A DNA stretch of 64,000 nucleotides, from positions 6,696,001 to 6,760,000 of the forward strand of contig NC_088708.1 in the NCBI RefSeq assembly GCF_963576615.1. The letters are read 5' to 3'. The position numbers and the translations under genes were made by a program. The DNA is from Watersipora subatra. Taxonomy: Eukaryota > Bryozoa > Gymnolaemata > Cheilostomatida > Watersiporidae. Below the pieces are notes generated by a model that had not been told where the DNA came from, did not search any database, and saw only the letters and a program-made list of their open reading frames with translations. Shown here one piece after another: positions 27,647 to 40,600 of the stretch (the first letter of the stretch is position 1; every line of letters starts with the position of its first letter).

Positions 27647-30600
27647 ATGTGGCTTGGCACATTTCTCGCAATTCTTGCGTTTATTTTTTTTATACTCAAG
27701 TCAGTGCTATCATGGCTTTATCAAATCAGGAACAACCCACGTGGACCGCTTCCAATACCTTGGTATGGTAATCGCATGCCTAAAGATGTCCACCCAGGTC
27801 TTTGTAAATGGTACGAACAAATGAGAGCAAAATATGGAAATATATTTACAGTATATCAAGGGTCGCAACCTACAATAATTGGTGAGTACTTCGCTATTTG
27901 ATAACAATAAATCATAGTGACAGTCACTTAGAGCCAGTTTTTCATGGTCATTCACCCTCTGCTATCTTAATAGGGAGGGAATAGCCATAATTATGCAACA
28001 TTGAATAACCACTTGGTAGATTATACATTTCTCCTACAGTCAATGGCTTCAACGCTGTCAATGAGCTACTAATCAACCATGGAGCAGTAGTACATACCCG
28101 ACCATCCGAATCTGGCAATCTAAGTTTCCTCCACGATAATACAGGTCTGGTATTGATACTTCAAACACTCCCTGCGACAACTGAATATTCTATTATTTTT
28201 GAGCTGTTAGAAATCTTTTCACAAAACGCTTCCATTTAATTTCAGGTCTGGTCTGGAACAATCGCACGTATAAGTCTCTAAGAAGAATTTCCTCTGCAGC
28301 ATTGAAGCCATTTGGGCTCTATAGTTCTACAGAAAGCTCTAGCTCTGAAAAGGTGAGCATTTGCAGCAGTATGCAATCTCACAATCTCACCGCGATGAAC
28401 CTAATGTGAGCAATCCTTTCAGAATAGGAATTAATATATATTTATAGCTGAGTGACCTGCTTGACAGTTTGGAGAAAAATAACATCACAGACATATCTGC
28501 AGCTCTCAGAGTGACTGTGTCTGACAACATCTGTGCGAGGATATTTGGTATAGATAAGCAAATGGTAAGTGTTAGCTTACTTGATACAGGATGTATAGAT
28601 GAGTACTGGCACCCCATCTGTAACAATATTATCTGTTATTACTCAAAAGTTTTTAATCTAAAATAACTACTGGTGGCTATATAATGTGACAAAAGGCTAT
28701 AATCTATAATACTTCCTACGGTCAATGAATAATACGATAAGCTAGTTTTGCTTAGCACATGGAAATTAGCATACCAGTTATTTCAGACGATGGTATGTTA
28801 CATGCTATAATTGTAACTGAACCCGCTTGCAACAAGTATTTTGTACTTGTAGATATTTTCAGTTAGTGGAATGCCAATGCAAAACTATATTTTTTTACAA
28901 TTTTAAATCATGCTAACACTCTTTCATATTTTTGGTTAGTAAAAACAGTGAGTTGAAAAGAATTTTGAAGGATGGGCACAAATGTTTGCTTGAGAGTTAT
29001 TCTTCTTTGTGACTGCGACTGTCAGCTGTAGATGCACTCATGACTTGTACTGGCAAAACAAAATTTTTGCTTTTTTAAATAGTTATTGAGAGCCTATAAA
29101 ATAAAGCCTACATAAAAATGGTCACTACAAGAAAAAAAATTGTTACTACAAAGATTAAAATTGTTTTTTATCAGGGCATTTCTTTTTGCTTTAACCATGC
29201 AAACATTTGCTTATTTAAATTTTATTTCGCCACTAACAATGAGCCAGCTGGCCTTCTTACCAGTTACATACTTACATTAGGCTTTCCCAGAGGTCGTACG
29301 GCTGCACCATGCAGCTCTTGGAACCTTGGAGAACATGGTGCCTTTTCTGAGAGCTCCCGCGCTGAGGTATATACCAGGACTGGCTCACTACTGGCGGAAT
29401 TGCATAAAAGGCAAAGAAGCGTTCAAGACATTTTTAAAGCAGGTAGAAGTGCTGTATGAGTTGTTTCACCTGTTTGCGCGAACTTATTTCTTCACATTGC
29501 GTGGATTGTTGCCATGGAACTACGCAGTGGGAACCGGGAAGAGGAAATCTATCTGACCAATAATTTTGCGCTAGCAAGCTGCGCAAATGACAAGCTGGAA
29601 GATTGCGCTTGTGCAGCTATGAGTGCAAAAAAGCGCGCACAATGCATTTAAAAAATAGTTATAGACCCATAGGTATTGCATAACAATATGTTGACAGCTA
29701 TAGCAAGTGAAAACACACTGGGTGTCATAAAACCAGCGTAGTTGAAGCCATGTATTAATAATGGCCAATGTTGTTTTTATTTCTGAATGCTAGCGTGGTA
29801 TACAAGGAAAGTAGGAATACTCTATCCCTCTAGTACCCAACAGGCGCTGCCATACATCTGATGTTCCTTCTCTTGACAGGCCTTGAAAGACCATGAGGAT
29901 AGCATTGATAGCGCTACGATTGGAGAAAACTTCTTTGATAATTTCTTACAACACAACCGGACACAGAGGGCAAGTAGACTAGATAGTAAGTATTATTCTT
30001 GCTCTAAATTGCCATATCGCACAGGACTTTCCACCTTCGGCATTCCATTTTTACTTCATTTCAAAGCAAAGTATTTCTGGCAAAATTTTGTGCATATTTA
30101 ACATCCTTAAATATTTATGTGATCAAAATTTGTTGTAGCAATACCGCTTGGAAAAATATTTGCGAGCGTTAATCAAAGCCGAAATAGGACAATCAGTGTG
30201 TTTAAATTAATTCTTACTTCCGCAATGACCTAGGACTCCTGACATTATGTTGGTGGGGCTTGAATATCAACAACCATAAATCCAATAAAGAATAAAAACA
30301 TTTGAAATTTTGAACATGCACGTCTAAGTAACAAACATCAAAGCTGTTACATACTTGGAGTCTTACCAGGGCATTTAGGTAATGAAATCTGCAATGCTTC
30401 AAAAATGATACAAATACTCTGATTATTGAAAGAATAATGCAACTATCAAAAATCTGCCTATTCTCCTTTCTATCAGGAGAGAGCAACTACCTCTTATCAA
30501 AACTCATTTCCTAAAGGTCAGCTGATACCGCTTCCACACTTACATGATTGTTTCATTTTCTGCAGATGAAGATTGCTTTGCTACAGTAATGCAGTTAATG

Positions 30601-31592
30601 CTGGCTGGACTCGATGCTATACACGGAACTCTCATGTGGCTGTTCCTGTACGTCAGCCTAAACCCCCAAATACAGGACAGAATGGCTGAGGAAATATTAT
30701 CACAGATAGGTAATATGTGTGATATTTTGTGCCTCAAAGATCTATGTCTACACCCTTGGCACATATAAAGGTGTTTATTAAACTAAATTGTATTTGTATT
30801 TAGAGATATCGTTTCCTGCACTTCATACAGTTGTAAAATAAGTTTTATAGTAAAAGGTCAAGTTGATGATAAATACTTTGTTTGCTTTGGTGCAGGCCTA
30901 CATAGTTGCCCGACTACCAAGCATATGAGCGTAATGCCCTACTGCATGTCAGTCATATTCGAGACTATACGAATCAGCAATGCAGCATTCACATCACTGC
31001 CTTACACGAGTCAGCAGGACATATCCATTGAGAACGTAAGAATACCTGCGCATTCCTCAATCCTAATCAACTTGGTCTCCGTCAACAAAGACCCTGAAAC
31101 CTTCAAAGATCCTGAAACATTTAATCCTGATCGGTTTATGGACAAAGACGGCAACCTCCGTACCATTCAAAAGTTCTTACCCTTTTCAACAGGTATTCTG
31201 CCACCCCTCACTGGCCTTTCACTTCTAATCTAGGCTTGGCTATTACACCTCAATGACAGGCGATGCAAATTATTCATACCTTTCGTATAAGCAATTTAGA
31301 GAAGGCATCAATATCCGCAGTATTGTAACATCATGCACAATCACGTATACAGAATATTTGAGAGACTACTAAGCAGACATGGATTGTATTCAGTGTATTC
31401 GTTACAGGAAGAAGATCCTGTCTAGGAGAATCTTTCTCAAAGGCCAACATATTTACAACAGTTGTGAGGGTGCTACAAAGATACGAGTTATGTAGAGTCA
31501 GCGAGGAAGAATACAGCACCGACTCCACACCCGGTTTTCTCAGCACTCCTGCTCCATACAAGCTCCAGTATATACCAAGAACTTGGGAATAA
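27647..31592 (+). CDS. Cytochrome P450 (CYP2-clan-like), complete, 9 exons
   Basis: Exons are 27647-27881, 28040-28144, 28246-28352, 28448-28564, 29281-29442, 29880-29985, 30566-30709, 30896-31192 and 31408-31592. Phases agree throughout and give 485 aa, the normal length for a microsomal P450. Residues 3-25 form a membrane anchor followed by the hinge NNPRGPLPIPWYGN. WNNRTYKSLRRIS suits helix C. The K-helix ExxR is E348-T-I-R351, the PERF-type motif is P403-D-R-F406, and the heme loop F422-STGRRSCLG has Cys429 as iron ligand. The I-helix reads A291-G-L-D-A295: the acid is kept but the usual Thr is Ala. DPETFK is duplicated at 391-402. Expected role: ER-bound monooxygenase using NADPH-P450 reductase; substrate unknown. 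The hinge and heme loop suggest the CYP2 clan; subfamily undecided. Confidence 0.92.
30566..30709 (+). CDS. P450 I-helix exon with altered oxygen-activation motif
   Basis: Encodes NEDCFATVMQLMLAGLDAI followed by HGTLMWLFLYVSLNP. Family consensus at this point is (A/G)Gx(D/E)T(T/S); here the second Gly, Asp294 and length are kept, but Thr becomes Ala295. Splice sites are TCTGCAG| and ATAG|GTAATA. Confidence 0.88.
31408..31592 (+). CDS. P450 heme-binding exon
   Basis: Acceptor CGTTACAG, phase 1. Encodes RRSCLGESFSKANIFTTVV, completing FSTGRRSCLG across the junction, and ends PAPYKLQYIPRTWE with TAA at 31590-31592. Lies antisense and next to the last exon of IGBP1. Confidence 0.92.
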
Positions 31593-31622
31593 TCTATGTT
31601 TGTCACTTTTTCCTCGGGTAGG

Positions 31623-31663
31623 CTAGCCCATGTTCTGCCTATTGCCCCACCCCCTTCTGTGAT
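31623..31663 (-). CDS. IGBP1: Last coding exon of IGBP1, 41 nt
   Basis: Acceptor ATCTTTCAG equivalent on minus (CTTTCAG|AT). The G left at 35014 plus AT gives Asp330, then HRRGWGNRQNMG and TAG (31623-31625). The GNRQNMG end is the family-specific C-terminus. It is separated from the previous exon by a 3.35-kb intron. Confidence 0.9.
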
Positions 31664-34600
31664 CTGAAAGTAAAAAAGTACAATTAATAACTCTCTGTCT
31701 ATTTACTACCTATGAATATATAATGCTTTGTAGTCGTCCTTGGTGGTAGTGGTCTCACACATGACCACAAAACGGGAAGCCGTTACAGCAGAATATTTGG
31801 TTTGCAGCGAATAAAGCCAAAGAATGGCACAATCACTCAAGTAAATGGCAGCTGGTATGTGGCCAGATTTATATTTTATGTAAATTTACTCCATCTAGAC
31901 TGTCAATATACTTTATCACGTCCTTTGTATATATATAAACAATGTGATTATAATAACATCTCTGTCACGTAGGATAGGCAAATTAACCGAGATTCCTGCC
32001 TTTGAACCCTCAACACTATAGCATCGCAACCAGGAGGACTGTCTCAGTAGATAAAGAGGCTCTAAAACCATTTCTCACAACTATATCGCAATGGCACAAC
32101 AAAATCTGTGACATGATTTATTTAACCTAGAAATATCTAGACCAGGCTGAGCTGTCTTCAACTCAAGCATCAATAATACTACATCGATAATATAGAGTAC
32201 ATGGAAAATAAACAATAGTCACTCATCAAAGTTAACAGACTAAATAAATTGCGAACTGCATCGATTTTATCAAACGAGTTGTTCTTATGTGTAAATGATG
32301 TCGCTCCATTGATAGTTGTCATATAACAAGAGTTGTCTGACCTTGGCTGTAATTTGAAGAACTCTCACATTTACACATAAATTACACCAGGACTAAGTAG
32401 TACAATAATAATCATACGCGAGAGAATTACTATTCTAAGGTCAATAACTGAAGGTAACATCTGTAAAATTTTTTGATTAACTACATACATTTTTCGATTT
32501 ATATATTTAATTAAGAGTTTACTTCCTGAAAATGGCCTAAATCATAGGAATAAAACTTCTGCTTTGTTATGACTCCAGTTAGGGAGTAACTGACATTAGT
32601 CTTCTATGACCAGTGTAGTCGAGAATCATAAGGTTCCTTTCTATTTAAGTTTAAGATATCCAATGTATCCCATGGATGAAGTCCAATAAGGAGCGCCAAT
32701 AACCAAGACTGCAAGTATCATGTGTACTGAGCCGCGCAGTTGGTATAAAGTTTATGCTAATAATATATGCTAGCTCTTGCAAAGCACTGCCTGGTATGCA
32801 CACTGACTGGTTGATGCAACGAATTTTCTCAATCAACTTATCATTGCAAAGTTCAATTAAAATAATTAAATTTAATTTAATACTTTTAGAACTAATATGA
32901 TAGTTATCTGGGTTCACATCAATTTGCAACCCAAAGTTCTAGACAGATTGACATCAATACAAACAAATTAACACTATCAATACTGAGATCAACCAAACTC
33001 AACACAAGTCACTATTAAATATAATCAATTACCTGTATAAAGGCAAAAGGCTAAGTTAGTGATTTGAATAAAGTCATGAGATGACAATAACTATAAAATA
33101 AATATAAAATAAAACAATATGTGAAAAAAAATAAAATAAAAGAAGAATAAACCTCAAAGTAAAAACTATTTAAATTTACCAAATTTCAATCCAGTACCAC
33201 TTTGGGATAGATAAACCAAACTTTCTTTATGATACTTTTTTGTTTTTTTTACCTCACGACAAGTTTCGCAAGAACTACTCACGTTTTTCAATTTATCAAA
33301 ATTTTATTTCCATGTTGAATTTATAATCAGAAAGCAGAAATTTAACTCTTGACCACGAGAAACACAAATGTTTCACTGACATACAATTTACAATAATACT
33401 CTTCCAAGTTTACTTCTAGTTCTCCTTAAATTATATATCAACAATTGGCCACTTAAATGTCAACTATAGTAAAAGAGAAAGCCCCCGCCCATCTGTTGCA
33501 GCAGTATATTTGCACCAATAATTACTTGTACAGTTAGAATCTTTAAATCTTGATATTGACGCGTAATTGAATTCTCTTATGACTCCTGGTATAATCAATC
33601 ACAGTTTGCTGTTGGTCAAGCGCAGGCTAGTTTTTTATATTGCTGTTACAGCTTTCCATACCATTACCGGTATACAGATACAAACAGACAGATTATAGGC
33701 TACATATTAAAGCTTGGTACTCTCATGATAAATGTCATAGTCATATTAATACTGATACGTAAACGTTGATCAGCACACAACTAACGCTTGTGAAATGCTA
33801 AATAACCTACATTCACGATAAAGAAATGTTGTCAATCACTTCTGTTGCATGATTTAATCTAGGATCAACACAAGAAACTATTGATTTTCTATCTTATTGG
33901 TTCTATTTCTATTTAATTGAAGCAAACGCCTAACTGCGTATCACCTTAGGCATTGTTTAAAATTTGTACAATTTACGCTATATGCAATACAATGTTATGC
34001 AATACAATGTTATGCAATACAATGTTATGCAATACAATGTTATGCAATACAATGTTATGCAATACAATGTTATGCAATACAATGTTATGCAATACAATGT
34101 TATGCAATACAATGTTTGTTTTGCGTGTCAAAATGAACACAAATTTTCATAAGAGATTGTACTTTGTTTAACTCCAATCAGAGCTCAAAAGCATAATGAT
34201 GATACTTCGGGAAATTGCACACAGCATTAAAGCAAATGCATTATATAAAACTGTAAAAATAAATATGATACAAGGGACTAAAGAAATAAAACAAAATGTA
34301 ATATAAAAAGGCTAATATTGTCACTTCATTTTCACGACTAAGACTGGTGAACAGAGGTTTAGCCTTGGAAAGATGGAGTCTAACAGTGCGCACTCAAATG
34401 GTGATAGAAGTACCCAGCTAGTCCAAATTTAAATTAAAACAATTTATTTATATATACTGTTGTTTTTATATTTGGCATGTTGTTAGTTTTATCTTTAGTT
34501 ATCCCGGCCAGTTTGTCCACTCTCTTTTTTGGGCACCATATTTTCCTTGTGATAACTACATTACTGGCGCCTTTTAAAGGAGTGATCTGACTTGTTCGCT

Positions 34601-37600
34601 CACGATTTTCTATTGTTTGTCTTAATTCTGAAGAAATTCCTCCTTCTTTATCTTTCAAGACCGCCACTAGTTTTTTTGGAACCTTGAATTTTAAAACTAA
34701 AGAAGGAGGTATGACATTTTGTTTAACACTATTTACTTTGTGCATGTTTGCTTCAGGTTGTCGTGGCGACTTATGTCAAAAGAGTTGTGTGTTGAAATGA
34801 TTATAAGACGATGTTTGAACGTATTAAAGAGAGAAGGTTCTATTGTATATGTTTGTTGAGAGGGTTGGTTCTACAATAGCTGACTGACTGGCAACCAAAG
34901 CTGCCATTTTAGAACAAATGGGGCACTGCTAACTATTTCAACAACGATTTGAGTGAGGCTGATGCTATGAATGTGACGAAGAATTCTGTGGTTGAGGAGA
35001 GAAGAAGACATACCATCCTTCCAGTCGTCCCACTCTCTTGCTTTAATCAGTGTTTCTTCATCATCCTTCTCAACCTTATATTCTTTGACTATCTCTTGCC
35101 GCTCGGCTGCCGCTGCCTCAGCCTCTGCACCTTGCACCCTGTTATAAACAACAGCCACTACATTATAGACTAGCATCACATAGCGTGATATCTCATAGCA
35201 CCAGATGATACCTCATAGCATCACACGCTCCTCACAGCGCATCTGAAAGCAAAGGTTACACAAAATTTCAAGAGCAGTAATATATCCCATACAAGATTCG
35301 TAATGTAGTTGATGGCAACGGTTTATTTACCTGTCTCCACGGAAACAGGTTTTACTGTCCAAAGAAATTTCACAATGAAGAGGCAATGGGATTTGACATT
35401 CCAGTCTCAGACTTCGGAATAAGACCAGTGAAAGAAGCCAGTGTTAAAAATTGTTCCCAACTACGAGAGCTGTAAAAATCTATATTTTGTATTTGTTTAA
35501 AACACGTTGCAGCAACTTTATTAAATATTCCACAATATGATGACAGCGCTGGTCTGACCGAATTTACCTACGTAGAATACGTGCATTAAGATCAAATGTG
35601 ACAGCGGAAAAATTACAGAACAATGACAAGACAGTGTAAGGACAGGGAAAGATTGTCAGAGCAGTAACAGGAAATTGTCAGGTCGGCATCAGGATGCACG
35701 CAGGACAGTGTCAAAACGGTGACAGTACAATGACTCATAGGCTACCAGTTGTTTTATAGGATATTAAAACACTTTTATGATTTCTGATGGTATAGTATAG
35801 GTTGGGTTACTTCCCAACCTTCCATGAGCCTTTTGTAAAAGCTTTCCATAAAAAGAGAATTTGTTATGACGGACCTTTCAAACTTACTGCCTACACCAAT
35901 CTTTAGCAAAAAATAGTAAACTGCTGCTTTTTGTTTTATAACAGTACTAGCTGTGCTACCCGCCGTTGCCCGGGTAATAAAAAGTCTTTGGTTAGAAAAT
36001 TGATTTGTATTTAACATATAACAACATTTGCCATTCTAACTTTCAAATTACATAGGTATCATAGGAAAAATGTTTTGTGTAATTGAAATAAATTAAGAGA
36101 GAAAATAAAAACAACTGTAAAGATTTTCAAACTTTGTCCAACAACTTTTAAACTTCATATCATGAGGAAAATGTTTCATGCAGGTCAAATAAATTAAAAA
36201 ACATAAAACGACATATTAAAAGGTTTACATGTAAATGTGAAATAATTAGCAAGTGATAGTTAAATTAAGTCTGTTTTGCTACGATTACAATAAAAGATGA
36301 TTCTGTAATGATACAATTAATACGAGCTAAGCAAAGAAAATAAAAATGCTGAATATGTAGAATTAATAACAACAATTTTTGCATAGAAGTGTGTGTGTAT
36401 AAAAAAGGTTACTGTTCCACCAGAACTTTGAATACGACGATACTGGTATTCATCAAAACTTTGAATACGACGATACTGATACCTTTCAACATTGGTACAA
36501 ATGTAAAAATGAGATATCGGACTGGCTTTGTCTGATTGAACGGTGAGAGAACGTAGATGCTCTTTCCACGAAGATGATATAATTTTCCGCGTGAGAAGAA
36601 TTGGCCTTGACCCCAGATATAGTAATTGAACCTTACAAAAAATATTTCTTAATAGGGGCATCATAACGCGTGGCCGCATCGGTAAAATAATCAGCGTGCG
36701 CTATAGCAATAGCTGGAGTGACAGACAGATCCACAAACACACATACTTTAAGAAATATATATTTATAGATAGCACAAGGTGCTGTCACTAAACTGTCTTA
36801 GTGGACCCTGGCTAAGTATTACACCGCATTGCAAACTTACATAGAAAGATGTTTAAATTTAACAATACTTGAAAAGCGTTTTTGAATATATAAAAAATAT
36901 TTCTGAGCAATAAAAATCTGCTACAATATAAAAACTCTGATGTTGATCAGCGTTAAAAAAATTTCTTAAAACTACTCACGGTAAAAGTTAACATCTGTTG
37001 TATTAATCTTGGGCAGGAATGTTTCATTTTTTAAATTTGGTGATTGCATCTAATATAATTTTTTGAAGCTCTTTGGCCATTAAAAGGTGATTAAAAGTTC
37101 ACCATCAGCTTTCATAGCTAGTATTATGGTAGCGATGAGTGCTTCAAAGACTTCTATGAAAACTGCATGTTCCAGGGCAATGAATAAGACTAAAGCTAGT
37201 GTTTAGTATAGTATGAAGTATAGTATGAAGTATAGTATAGTATGCTATGAATTAATATAGTATGAAATAGAAATCTATCAAGTATCGTTTGAAGGTTTAC
37301 GTGTGATGACGAATGAACGAGCAAAAACCACTTTACAATGATAGACAAATAGAGACTGTCTAAACCATAACGTAACTGCTCAGGATTAATAATACAGAGC
37401 AATGAGTTGTGATATTGAGCAAGGATCATCTGAACGATTGATAACCAGCTGTTAAAAGAATGATATACATAGAAACTGCATTGATTAGCTGAGAATATAT
37501 ACAGAGACCCACCCTGAGATAATGCTTTCGATACTGCTAGAAAGATACGCCCTTTTTAATAACAACTCTGAAAGTTTATCTGGATTAACCTCAAAACATG

Positions 37601-40600
37601 CTAAACACACAACATAATGTTGGCATTTGTCAAAAAGCTCTCAACCCAAGAATGGTTATGATACGGATGCAACATGACATCATCTGCACACATTTAATAA
37701 AGTGTTGAAGGCAATGGTTGAAATTTAGGGTAAACTGTTTTAGACCAAGTGTACCATAGAGCAGTTTGTACTGGTGCTAGGCACGGATAATAAAACTTGT
37801 TGCACTTGCGGGTTATCTTCTCTCGAGTCTCGGGTAATAGAAATTTTGAGCATTTCGATCTTGCGAGTTCAGGTTTTGACTTGCGGGTTCGAGTTTTGAC
37901 TTGCGGGTTCGGGTTTTGACTTGCGAGTTCGGGTTTTGACTTGCGAGTTCGAGTTTTGGTTTTGAATTCGTCGAGGACAGGAGACAAAAACTCGGTCTAT
38001 TGCACCCTGCGCTCTAAGCATTGTTTAACAACCCGCCTGTTAATGCTGCGAGCACAAATATCGGTCGATAGAAGATAATAAAAAATAAATTGAATAGAAT
38101 TATAATTTTAATATAGGTATGTCTGATGTTTGGAAATCTTAGACATAAAATCCGTATCAAAAACCCGATACCCACCAAACTCGTTGGCCCAGAAGTACTC
38201 GTGCCAAGCACTACCAGCTATCCGATACTCGAAAAACTCGAACGGAAGAGAATGAGTCTAAACTCGTTGGCCAAAAAGTACTCATGCCCACTAGTATATA
38301 CCGCATAGTATACCACTAGTATATACCAGTACTAGTATATACAGCACAAGATCAGTGCAGAATGGTACACGCACCCTCCAGAGCCAGGTGCTGGAATTTG
38401 ACCAGCTCTCATCTGCGCCTCATAGAACTCCTCTACTGTATATGTGGGAACACTAGGATATCCCAAGCCAAACACCTGCTTCTGCATGTCATTCTTGGTT
38501 AAGATGAATGGACGGCTAGGCTATCAATAAAAAGGGAAGGTATTCATTATTGCAAGAACTGTTTTACACGGTTGTGTTAGATGTACTGACATTTAATAAG
38601 CGGTGAATTTGTAACTTGAAAGAAATTTCATGAGACCAAATTTGAATAACACCAGTTATGGAGATTGAAAAAAAAGGATTCACACAAGGAACACACCAAG
38701 ATATGAACACAGAGCTTTATAAAGGGTATACTCGGTGATGGTCTGTTTGAAAAATAGTGTTTTGTTCTTAGTGTGTGCATCTGTGCAAAATAACTTTTTA
38801 TCCGTTCATCAAACGCCTTTGTAAAGAAATTTAGAGGGCTGATCGGTGAATGTATCGCAAACTATTCCTTATTGATAGCATCAATGTCTAAAATCGCTGC
38901 CTTCCCACCATAAAGAGTGTAAGTAAACAGCATAAACAGAAGTATTTTATTGCTGTTTGCCAAACACGTGAGTGCTTGTCTCGGCCGATAATTTAAAAAT
39001 CAGTCGGATCGAATGCTCAATGAACAGGTCAAATTCCCTAATACCCACAATTGCATGTGAGACTTGCATGCAACTTTAAAGTTTTTCCTTCTGCTGATGC
39101 CAGTTCATGGAGCAAACTCTGCAAAAAACCCCTGAGAGGTTTATTATCTACTAGGATAAACCAAGCATAAACGTAGACTTGCTGCTCATCGTAGAGTGAC
39201 AGCACACGGCCGGAGCTTATCTTAGTGTGACAGCACATGGTCGGAGATTATCGCAGCGTGACTGCACATGGTTGGAGCTCATGCGACTGCACATGGTCGG
39301 AGATTATCGCAGCGTGACTGCACATGGTTGGAGCTCATGCGACTGCACATGGTTGGAGATCACTGTATTGTGACGGTTCATGGCCAGAGTGATTAAGTGA
39401 AATTTGAGTGAAAATAGTCGCATACACTGGTTGGCCACCGACTCAACACAGGGTCAAAGTGTTGAGACTCAACACACCGTCAGAGCAGCAGTAGCTGCTG
39501 ATTGGCCTCCCAAGCTGAAAGGTTCAGATAGCCAGTTATAAAACATTTTTGATCAGTATGTGGGATATTATGTGACTGCTACTAATTATTGCCAATCACA
39601 GTTTTCTTGTGACTAGCCAAAAATACAAAAAGTGGCTTGCATGGAGAGCCAGTTGACCGGCTAACAGGTCTCACTATATGCAGTGATCCAGCACTATATG
39701 GAGAAGCTTAGTTAAAGAGAGCGAAGAACTTGTGAACTGTGCTACTGATCTGACATGTTCTTCCTTTCTTTCGCTTGGAAGAAACCTTCAGCATGCGGTG
39801 GTCTGGGTGGTCTGGGTGGCCAGGAACCAGCAAGCAGCAACAGAGGTTGCTAAACAGTTATTGATTTGGGCGCGTGTATTGGCAGTAGAGACTGTCATAT
39901 TTCCGCAAGGTCAGTTGCAGCTATTGCGCTGCGAGCGTGTAACTAATTGGTGGTGAACGCTGGTGGCAAAAGGAAGGTTGGTGTGCTATTGTTGCATTTT
40001 GGTGCTGCGTAACAACTTTGTTGTTGTTTTGCTGACACACTAATCTTGTCTGATCAAAGGAGATGTATCGGAGGCGGTCCACACGTTTTGCAAAATGATT
40101 ACAGGACAGACAACTTATTTTCAATTAGGAGCAATTTCCCTGTGAAATAAGTTGAAACATTCAGCAGGTAAACAACAAACATGAATCATTCTCATGATAG
40201 CCATGTAAGAGACTATCAACCAACACAACTGTGGTAGAAATAACTCATTTTACTCCAGCAACTTATATAGCCTGAAGAAGAACTTTGCCATGAAAACACC
40301 AAAGTCATGAAAAAACATTCTATATCGATATGATTATGTATCGATACGATTATGTATCGATACGATTATGTATCGATACGATTATGTATCGATACGATTA
40401 TGTATCGATACGATTATGTATCGATACGATTATGTATCGATACGATTATGTATCGATACGATTATGTATCGATACGATTATGTATCGATACGATTATTTA
40501 TCGATACGATTATGTATCTATACGATTATGTATCGATACGATTATGTATCGATACGATTATGTATCGATACGATTATGTATCGATACGATTATGTATCGA

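Noticed and set aside
31331..31606. 91-codon minus frame opposite the P450 heme exon
   Set aside because: It is the antisense shadow of the last P450 exon.
34434..34745. 103-codon Lys-rich minus frame as IGBP1 C-terminus
   Set aside because: It lacks the family tail. The 41-nt exon at 31623-31663 supplies GNRQNMG in the correct phase.
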